This document shows positions 6,206-11,596 of a stretch of DNA of 11,596 nucleotides, in pieces. Under the pieces are notes generated by a model that was not told where the DNA came from, did not search any database, and saw nothing but the letters and a program-made list of their open reading frames with translations. Numbering within the stretch: the first letter of the stretch is position 1; the number at the start of each line of letters is the position of its first letter. The stretch covers positions 1 through 11,596 of the forward strand of contig CAIUKX010000240.1 in the NCBI GenBank assembly GCA_903899795.1, written 5' to 3'. The stretch comes from an uncultured Flavobacteriales bacterium. Its GTDB lineage: Bacteria; Bacteroidota; Bacteroidia; Flavobacteriales_D; Crocinitomicaceae. Position numbers and translations under genes: made by a program.

Positions 6206-7156
6206 TTAATTATTTGAAGCATGGAATTTTTTCAAAGCCTCCGTCAATCGTGGAAGAACCTCAAAAACATCACCTAATACTCCATAATCTGCAGCTTTGA
6301 AGAAAGGTGCTTCCGGATCTGTATTGATCGCAACAATAACTTTAGAACCGTTTACTCCTGCTAAATGCTGGATTGCTCCGGAGATTCCTGCTGCGATGTA
6401 CAAATTAGGACGAATTGCAACACCTGTTTGACCAACGTGTTCATGGTGAGGTCTCCAACCTATATCTGCAACCGGACGAGAACAAGCAGTAGCTGCTCCC
6501 AATTCTTTTGCTAAATCTTCAACTATTCCCCAGTTTTCAGGACCTTTCATTCCACGACCTGCTGAAACAACCAATTCAGCTTCCGGCAATGGAATTTCAC
6601 CTTCCGGTTTTTTCGTTGAAATGACTTTGATTCTTGATTCTCCTGCATTACCGTTGAATTCCTCCACTGCACAAGCACTTCCAGTACTTTCAGGTTGAAT
6701 ACTATTTGGTAACAAAGAGATGATTTTTTTATCCGTTTTTACGTTCACATTTCCGAATGCTTTCCCTGAGAATACATTAACTGAACATGTAAAACCTCCA
6801 TCAGTTGTTGGTAAACTTGTCGCTCCCGCAACTAATCCTGCTTTCAATCGAACAGACAATCTTGGTGCAACCGCTTTCGCAACCAGATCATGAGAAAAAA
6901 CGATTGCATTTGCATTCGTACTAGCAACAGCAGTAGCGATAACGCGTGTCAATTGTTGAGAATCATCAGAAGTAACAGAACGATCCACTAAAACTTTACT
7001 TGCACCATATTGACCTAATCCAGCCAATACAGATGAGTCAGCAGATCCAGTTGTTACAACAACAACATCTCCACCCATTTTTTTTGCATAAGTAACCGCT
7101 TCGAAAGCACTCTTTCCAACACCGTTACTACTTGTGATATATACTAATGTAGACAT
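6206..7156 (-). CDS. etfA: Electron transfer flavoprotein, alpha subunit
   Basis: The 316-residue EtfA holds the FAD of the EtfAB heterodimer, which takes electrons from acyl-CoA dehydrogenases and other flavin dehydrogenases and passes them to Etf:quinone oxidoreductase. The N-terminal domain (1-185) is followed by the FAD domain. Its landmarks are SAGRG (198-202), CSRPVADIGW with R227, GQTG (242-245), GISGAIQHLAG (257-267), NTDPEAPFF (278-286) and ADYG (289-292). The ATG at 7154-7156 (MSTLVYI) is chosen. The frame stays open upstream to 7234, but that would overlap etfB by more than 60 bp and add residues unlike any EtfA. With this start, 16 bp separate it from etfB. The last gene before the terminator. 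Confidence 0.97.
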   Translation of the reverse strand: MSTLVYITSSNGVGKSAFEAVTYAKKMGGDVVVVTTGSADSSVLAGLGQYGASKVLVDRSVTSDDSQQLTRVIATAVASTNANAIVFSHDLVAKAVAPRLSVRLKAGLVAGATSLPTTDGGFTCSVNVFSGKAFGNVNVKTDKKIISLLPNSIQPESTGSACAVEEFNGNAGESRIKVISTKKPEGEIPLPEAELVVSAGRGMKGPENWGIVEDLAKELGAATACSRPVADIGWRPHHEHVGQTGVAIRPNLYIAAGISGAIQHLAGVNGSKVIVAINTDPEAPFFKAADYGVLGDVFEVLPRLTEALKKFHASNN

Positions 7157-7172
7157 TTTTAACAATTTTAAA

Positions 7173-7913
7173 TTATATGACTTTCGCCTCGTTGTGTAAC
7201 AAAGAAACCAATTCATCCATGTTTTCAGGATCAATCATTTTACATGCTGTTTTAGGAGCAGGCATTGAGTAAGAAGTAAAGGCTGTGTACAAATCCGCAC
7301 CTATTGCAGGAACAACTGTCAACGGTTTCGTTCTTGCTGCCATAATTCCTCTCATGTTTGGAATTCTTTGTTCAGCCATCCCTTTCGCGCATGAAGCAAC
7401 AAAAGGAGTTGCAACTTCAACAACCTGAACACCACCCACTATTTCTTTCTCTAAAGTAGCAGTTGACCCGTTCAAGTCTAATTTTGTAGCCAAAGAAATA
7501 AATGGCATATCCAACTCTTCAGCAATCATTCCCCCAACCTGAGATCCGTTGTAGTTGATTGTTTCTTTACCTGTTAAAATGATATCAAACGAATTGCTTT
7601 TCGCGTAAGCTGCAATTTGAGTTGCTGTGAAATAAGCATCTGTCGCTTCAGCGTCGATACGCACTGCATCATCAGCTCCAATTGCCAATGCTTTACGGAT
7701 TACAGCCTCATCTCCGGCAGATCCGACAGTTATAATGGTTACATTACCACCTAAAGTTTCTTTCAACTCCAAAGCGCGTACGAGCGAATACCACTCTTCA
7801 TAAGGATTAACGATGTATTGAACACCATTTTCATCAAATTTCGTGTTGCCATCTGTGAAAGCAATTTTCGAAGTCGTGTCCGGTGATTTACTGATACAAA
7901 CAAGTATTTTCAT
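7173..7913 (-). CDS. etfB: Electron transfer flavoprotein, beta subunit
   Basis: The 246-residue EtfB is the AMP-binding partner of EtfA and supplies the docking surface for dehydrogenases. Landmarks are MKILVCISKSPDT at the start, VNPYEE (35-40), the nucleotide-site loop TGKETINYNGSQVGG (114-128) and the signature region RIPNMRGIMAARTKP (183-197), which contains the recognition loop. The length is normal for housekeeping EtfB. It is first in a two-gene operon with etfA and is preceded by an AT-rich spacer shared with the divergent phosphopantetheinyl transferase gene. There is no sign that it belongs to the nitrogen-fixation or bifurcating FixA branch, though that is judged only by eye. Confidence 0.97.
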   Translation of the reverse strand: MKILVCISKSPDTTSKIAFTDGNTKFDENGVQYIVNPYEEWYSLVRALELKETLGGNVTIITVGSAGDEAVIRKALAIGADDAVRIDAEATDAYFTATQIAAYAKSNSFDIILTGKETINYNGSQVGGMIAEELDMPFISLATKLDLNGSTATLEKEIVGGVQVVEVATPFVASCAKGMAEQRIPNMRGIMAARTKPLTVVPAIGADLYTAFTSYSMPAPKTACKMIDPENMDELVSLLHNEAKVI

Positions 7914-8038
7914 TCTAGATCTATTTATTTCTTTTTTTCGTGGGTAAATTTAATAAATATTAATCGTTCTAATTCTTATTGAAAAAATTTTAACTGGATA
8001 AATCGTATTTTTTCGTTTTTTTGTCTCAAAATTAAGGT
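7914..8038. promoter_or_regulatory. Divergent promoter region (etfB / PPTase)
   Basis: These 125 very AT-rich bases must drive both gene pairs. On the minus strand TAAATTTA (7945-7952) matches TAnnTTTG at 7 of the 8 fixed and free positions, but no TTG lies 17-23 bases upstream. On the plus strand TATTTTTT (8006-8013) is an equally good -7 candidate, with a TTG at 7979-7981 and a slightly long 24-base spacer. Neither is convincing alone. Confidence 0.3.
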
Positions 8039-8659
8039 GTGATTTTCCAAAAAAAAGTTTTTGACTTCGATTCAGTTCATGTTCATTTGATGAGTTTCTC
8101 TGATTTTGATCCGACCGATTTTCTGGATCAATTAACTGATCTGGAAAAGGAACGCTACTTCTCTTTCACTAATTTACAGCGAAAAAGGGAATTTGTTACG
8201 ACACGACTGCTTCGTCACGAATTATTCGGACACCAGCATATCCATTATGATGCAGTTGGTGCGCCCTTCATCGAAAATGAAGGTTTTATTTCCATTAGCC
8301 ATACCAAAACAATGGTTGGAATAGCTGTTTCGCAATCGTTCAAACTGGGATTGGATATCGAAGTGATTCATCCGAAAATTGCAGCGATTAAACACAAATT
8401 CTTATCTGTTGACGAACTTGAAAAATTGGATTGTGAGTCAGCCGTTGAACTTACTAAAGTCTGGTCCGGTAAAGAATCCTTGTACAAATTATCAGGCAGA
8501 AAAGGAATCGATTTTAAAACTGAACTCCTACTTCAAAAAAGGGAAAACAACAATTGGTTCGGTGAAATAATAAATCCGAATGGCTCTGTTCGAACGGATT
8601 TAAATATCTTTGAAGAAGAAAGTCGCATCATTTCTATCAATACAACAATCTGTGAATAA
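8039..8659 (+). CDS. 4'-phosphopantetheinyl transferase (Sfp/HetI-like)
   Basis: The 206-residue enzyme moves the phosphopantetheine arm of CoA onto acyl or peptidyl carrier proteins. Visible motifs are F41-S-F with RKREFVTTRLL (about 48-58), the SH pair at S87-H88, the Mg2+-binding G104-LD106-I-E108, and the W142-SGKE146-SLYK150 helix. All the residues needed for catalysis appear present. The start is a GTG at 8039: an in-frame TAA at 8033-8035 closes the frame just upstream, and the next Met (residue 18) would remove the N-terminal strand. AAGG sits right against the GTG, too near to serve as a ribosome binding site. It overlaps the next gene by 8 bp, so the two are cotranscribed. The target carrier protein is not in the window. 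Confidence 0.9.
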   Translation: MIFQKKVFDFDSVHVHLMSFSDFDPTDFLDQLTDLEKERYFSFTNLQRKREFVTTRLLRHELFGHQHIHYDAVGAPFIENEGFISISHTKTMVGIAVSQSFKLGLDIEVIHPKIAAIKHKFLSVDELEKLDCESAVELTKVWSGKESLYKLSGRKGIDFKTELLLQKRENNNWFGEIINPNGSVRTDLNIFEEESRIISINTTICE

Positions 8660-9398
8660 TAGTTCTACATACTACAATAAAATTAAGGCAAAGAAGGGAC
8701 AAATTGCCATTTTGATTGATCCTGAAAAAAGTGACAACGGATCACAACTGAAAAGCCTGCTTGAAAAGGCTGAATTCTCAGGTGTCGATTTTCTTTTAAT
8801 AGGAGGAAGTACCGTAACAAAAAAAGAATTTGAAATGACAGTTGATTTTATCAAGTCAAATTCAAAACTACCATTAATTATTTTCCCGGGTGGATCACAT
8901 CAATTATCTGAAAAAGCGGATGCTTTACTTTACCTAAGTTTGTTATCAGGTCGAAATCCGGATTATTTGATCGGGCACCATGTTCAGTCAGCAAATGAGA
9001 TTTATGCGATGGATCTTGAAACGATTCCAACCGGCTACATTTTAATTGATGGTGGCACAAAATCAAGTGTTGCTTATGTGAGTCAAACAACCCCTATTCC
9101 ACGTGAACAGACCAGTATTGCCAAAAACACTGCAATTGCCGGGGTGTTACAAGGAAAAAAAATGCTCTATTTCGATGCCGGAAGCGGAGCAAATCATCCA
9201 GTTCCTTTGGAAATCATCAAAGATGTTATGTTTCTTGAAGTTCCGGTTATCATTGGTGGAGGAATCCGTTCCATTTCTCAAGTTGAAGAATTGGCATCTA
9301 TAGGTGTCAATCTGATTGTCATTGGAAACCATGTGGAGGAAAATATTGACTTTTTATTGGATATTAAGAACTACATCCAAAACGACAGGGTTCATTAA
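8652..9398 (+). CDS. Geranylgeranylglyceryl phosphate synthase, group II (GGGPS/PcrB family)
   Basis: The 248-residue TIM-barrel enzyme joins a polyprenyl diphosphate to sn-glycerol-1-phosphate with an ether bond. Group II homologues occur in Bacteroidota as well as archaea; the prenyl chain length used here cannot be read. Motifs with the 8652 start are LIDPEK (21-26), GGST (51-54), FPGGSHQLS (78-86), SGRNPDYLIGHH (99-110), YFDAGSGA (173-180), IGGGIRS (201-207) and GNHVEEN (225-231), which form the glycerol-phosphate and diphosphate sites. The start chosen is GTG 8652, giving NNSSTYYNKIKAKKGQIAI, close to family N-termini. The alternative TTG at 8610 would add 14 unrelated residues and overlap the PPTase by 50 bp. 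No terminator was seen after the stop. Confidence 0.9.
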   Translation: MNNSSTYYNKIKAKKGQIAILIDPEKSDNGSQLKSLLEKAEFSGVDFLLIGGSTVTKKEFEMTVDFIKSNSKLPLIIFPGGSHQLSEKADALLYLSLLSGRNPDYLIGHHVQSANEIYAMDLETIPTGYILIDGGTKSSVAYVSQTTPIPREQTSIAKNTAIAGVLQGKKMLYFDAGSGANHPVPLEIIKDVMFLEVPVIIGGGIRSISQVEELASIGVNLIVIGNHVEENIDFLLDIKNYIQNDRVH

Positions 9399-9580
9399 AG
9401 TAAAACTCATCCAATATTCATCACTTCTAAACAAGGATAATTGCTATATAAAAAATATTGAAAATTGCCTTGAAAAGCTAACTGTATTCGATACTATATT
9501 TACAAGACTTTTGAAAAATTTCTTGGTTTACAAATTTTTGTTTCTATCTTTATACGCTATTTTTAAATTGTAAAATCGTC
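9399..9580. other. Spacer before the M43 protease gene
   Basis: This 182-bp AT-rich stretch has no supported gene. The open frame over 9316-9573 is mostly the GGGPS gene in another frame plus this spacer, and resembles no protein. It contains two promoter-like arrangements: TTG at 9470-9472 with TATATTTA at 9495-9502 (22-base spacer), and the better one listed separately. No terminator hairpin for the PPTase-GGGPS pair was found. Confidence 0.5.
9523..9552 (+). promoter_or_regulatory. Candidate Bacteroidota promoter for the M43 protease
   Basis: TTG at 9523-9525 and TATCTTTA at 9545-9552 are separated by 19 bases. This fits the Flavobacterium/Bacteroides pattern TTG-N17-23-TAnnTTTG with one mismatch (final A for G). 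Transcription would begin around 9558, leaving a leader of about 22 bases before the ATG at 9581. Confidence 0.45.
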
Positions 9581-11596
9581 ATGAATAAACTTTATACGTA
9601 TTTAACTTTCTCGTTAATAACACTTATGAGCATTAAATCTTTTGCTCAGGAGACTCATTTCAATTGTGGTTTACAGCACAAGTTACAAGAACTGTATGCA
9701 AAAGACCCACAGATGGAAGCTGACCACGCTCGCTTGCTACACAGCGCTCATAAAAGTTACAAAACAGAGAAAGGAATAGATTCTGTTGTTTATACTATTC
9801 CTATTGTTTTTCATATCATTCACCAATACGGTTCTGAAAATATTTCAGACGCAAATGTTTACGATGAAGTACAAGTTTTGAACCGTGATTATATGATGTT
9901 GAATAGTGACACTTCTGAAGTTGTTACTCCTTTTGACACATTAAAATCAAAAGTTTGGATTCAATTCAAATTGGCTGCCAAAGATCCTTGGGGAAATTGT
10001 ACAAACGGTATTGAACATATCTACAGTCATGAAGCATTTCAAGGCAATGATGATTCAAAATTAAATCAATGGCACAGATCTAAATACTTGAATGTTTGGG
10101 TAGTTGCTGAAATGCAAAATGGAGTTGCAGGTTATGCATTCTATCCTTCTAATGATTTGGCATTTTATAAAGATGGTGTTATCATTTTAGATGGATACAT
10201 CGGTAGAAATGCCCCTAGTTCTGAAAACACTTCTCGTGCTTTGACGCATGAAATCGGACATTACTTAAATTTATCACATCCTTGGGGAGATACAAACAAT
10301 CCTGGTGTTGCTTGTGGTGATGATGGTGTTGATGACACTCCTGTTACAAAAGGATGGAACCATTGTCCAACTCCTGACGGATCGAAAGTTTGTAATACCG
10401 CTAAACGTGAAAATTACCAAAACTACATGGATTACTCCTACTGTTCGGTAATGTTCACAAAAGGACAAGTAGAACGTATGCGTGCAGCTTTAACAAGTGA
10501 TGTTGCTCAAAGAGATCAATTAATCACTGATTCTGTACATACTCAAACAGGTATTGATTTGACAAGTCCACCACTTTGCTCTCCTGTAGCAGATTTCCAT
10601 TCTTCAAAAAAATTCGTTTGCCAAGGTTCAAGCGTACAATTCTTTGATGTTTCTTGGAGAGCAGCAGTTGATACAAGAACTTGGACTTTCGAAGGTGGAA
10701 CTCCTGCAACCTCTACAGCAGCTAACCCTACTGTGACTTATGATTCTCAAGGATATAAAAAAGTAATTTTGACTGTTACAAATGCAACCGGAACAGATAC
10801 CAAAACGGAAGAAAGTTACATCTATGTTTCTCCATTGTGGGGTGACTTCACAGGACCTTTTTCTAACGACCTAGAAGGTGGTACCGCAAACTGGTTCTTA
10901 GTTGACAATCCTGAAAACAACTGGGCTAAATTTCAATTAGTTGACGGAGTTGGATATGACCACAGCAAGTGTTTCAAATTAAACAATTACAAAAACACAC
11001 AAGAAGCTTTGACTTATACAGATGAATGGTTCTATAGCAATCGTTTGGGTGGAAACACTGACGCTTTGATTTCTCCATCTTTCAACTTGACAAATACTTC
11101 AAATGTTACGGTTTCTTTCAAATATGCTTATGCAACGAATGGAACAATAGTAATGACAGCTCCGGGTAACCCAACAACACCAGCTGATGCAGATATTACT
11201 GAGCAATTGAAAGTGTACACATCTAAAAACTGCGGTGAAACTTGGACGTTGAAAAAAACGATTTTTGGAGCAGATATACTAACTGCAGGATTTGCAGGAG
11301 GAGTTGATTATGCACCGGCAAGTAACACACAATGGAAAACTTGTACATTCAATTATACGGCTGGAAGCACTGATTACGAAACACGTATTAAAATTGAATT
11401 CACAGCTTCTGATAAATCAAATAACTTCTACGTTGACAATATCAATGTTACCGGAACGTTAGGATTGTTCGCAAACGAGATCAACGACATGGAATTGGAT
11501 GTATATCCTAACCCATTATCTCCACAAGAAGTAATCAATGTTTCATACATGGCTGGAGAAAATCCGGTTCAATTGACACTAAGAGATGTTCAAGGA
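9581..11596 (+). CDS. Secreted M43-type zinc metalloprotease with PKD and T9SS sorting domains (3' truncated)
   Basis: The window contains 672 codons with no stop, so the 3' end is missing. Residues 1-22 are a signal peptide (YLTFSLITLM, cleavage after SFA). A propeptide-like segment (about 23-65) precedes the pappalysin/cytophagalysin M43 catalytic domain (about 70-315). The zinc site is H223-E224-I-G-H227 with H233, and the Met-turn is NYM283-DYSYC, followed by MFTKGQVERM. Cysteines flank the active-site region. A PKD domain follows (about 337-417, WTFEGGTPATS and the VTYDSQGYKKVILTV strands), then a jelly-roll/MAM-like domain (about 420-625). Last comes the start of a type A T9SS sorting domain (from about 635, LDVYPNP at 639-645), cut at 672. 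The protein should be secreted through the outer membrane by the type IX system and may be cell-surface anchored. The substrate is unknown. Confidence 0.95.
   Translation, partial: MNKLYTYLTFSLITLMSIKSFAQETHFNCGLQHKLQELYAKDPQMEADHARLLHSAHKSYKTEKGIDSVVYTIPIVFHIIHQYGSENISDANVYDEVQVLNRDYMMLNSDTSEVVTPFDTLKSKVWIQFKLAAKDPWGNCTNGIEHIYSHEAFQGNDDSKLNQWHRSKYLNVWVVAEMQNGVAGYAFYPSNDLAFYKDGVIILDGYIGRNAPSSENTSRALTHEIGHYLNLSHPWGDTNNPGVACGDDGVDDTPVTKGWNHCPTPDGSKVCNTAKRENYQNYMDYSYCSVMFTKGQVERMRAALTSDVAQRDQLITDSVHTQTGIDLTSPPLCSPVADFHSSKKFVCQGSSVQFFDVSWRAAVDTRTWTFEGGTPATSTAANPTVTYDSQGYKKVILTVTNATGTDTKTEESYIYVSPLWGDFTGPFSNDLEGGTANWFLVDNPENNWAKFQLVDGVGYDHSKCFKLNNYKNTQEALTYTDEWFYSNRLGGNTDALISPSFNLTNTSNVTVSFKYAYATNGTIVMTAPGNPTTPADADITEQLKVYTSKNCGETWTLKKTIFGADILTAGFAGGVDYAPASNTQWKTCTFNYTAGSTDYETRIKIEFTASDKSNNFYVDNINVTGTLGLFANEINDMELDVYPNPLSPQEVINVSYMAGENPVQLTLRDVQG

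Noticed and set aside
7157..7234. Longer etfA start
   Set aside because: It would overlap etfB by 62 bp and add a Trp/Arg-rich segment unlike any EtfA; the ATG at 7156 fits the family and the 16-bp spacing.
9316..9573. 85-codon plus-strand open frame
   Set aside because: It starts inside the GGGPS gene in another frame and continues through AT-rich spacer; no protein character.
1..11596. CRISPR arrays, tRNA or rRNA genes, insertion sequences
   Set aside because: No regular spaced repeats, cloverleaf-like sequence, rRNA segments or transposase-like proteins were seen in any part of the window.

Overview
The window looks like chromosomal DNA from a member of the Bacteroidota, most likely order Flavobacteriales. 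A Crocinitomicaceae (Fluviicola-like) origin is a guess from overall gene resemblance, not a demonstrated placement. Support comes from AT-rich DNA, the near absence of Shine-Dalgarno sequences before starts, TAnnTTTG-type promoter elements, a group II (Bacteroidota-type) geranylgeranylglyceryl phosphate synthase, a DUF151-UVR nuclease next to the electron-transfer flavoprotein genes, and a secreted M43 protease ending in a type IX secretion (T9SS) sorting domain.

Layout. (1) Positions 1-2986, plus strand: five small, functionally unrelated genes separated by 50-220 bp. They are a 5'-truncated DinB-family protein, a Crp/Fnr-type regulator with an FNR-like recognition helix, an SRPBCC protein with a signal-peptide-like N-terminus, a GNAT acetyltransferase and a secreted Blc-type lipocalin. 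The spacers hold an FNR-box-like palindrome (1099-1112) and two copies of a 40-bp repeat (1693-1731, 3011-3050). (2) Positions 2987-3227: a convergent spacer with the second repeat copy and a 115-bp imperfect palindrome of the 'CACAGAG' type. (3) Positions 3228-7913, minus strand, read right to left: etfB-etfA, a perfect 16-bp-stem terminator, then the DUF151/UVR nuclease, a NupG-like nucleoside transporter and a LuxE-like acyl-protein synthetase. (4) Positions 7914-8038: a divergent promoter region. (5) Positions 8039-9397, plus strand: a 4'-phosphopantetheinyl transferase overlapping a GGGP synthase by 8 bp. (6) Positions 9581-11596, plus strand: a zinc metalloprotease (M43) with PKD, jelly-roll-like and T9SS domains, cut by the window end.

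How the genes relate. EtfAB carries electrons from acyl-CoA dehydrogenases to the quinone pool. The nuclease and transporter fit nucleotide handling and may share a transcript with the LuxE-like gene. The phosphopantetheinyl transferase activates carrier proteins, and its partner makes a prenyl ether lipid precursor. The left-hand block looks like accessory stress or lipid-binding genes collected one by one. I found no clear new multi-gene system. The most testable novel points are the regulator/FNR-box pairing, the 40-bp repeat carrying a TAnnTTTG element, and the palindrome in the convergent spacer.
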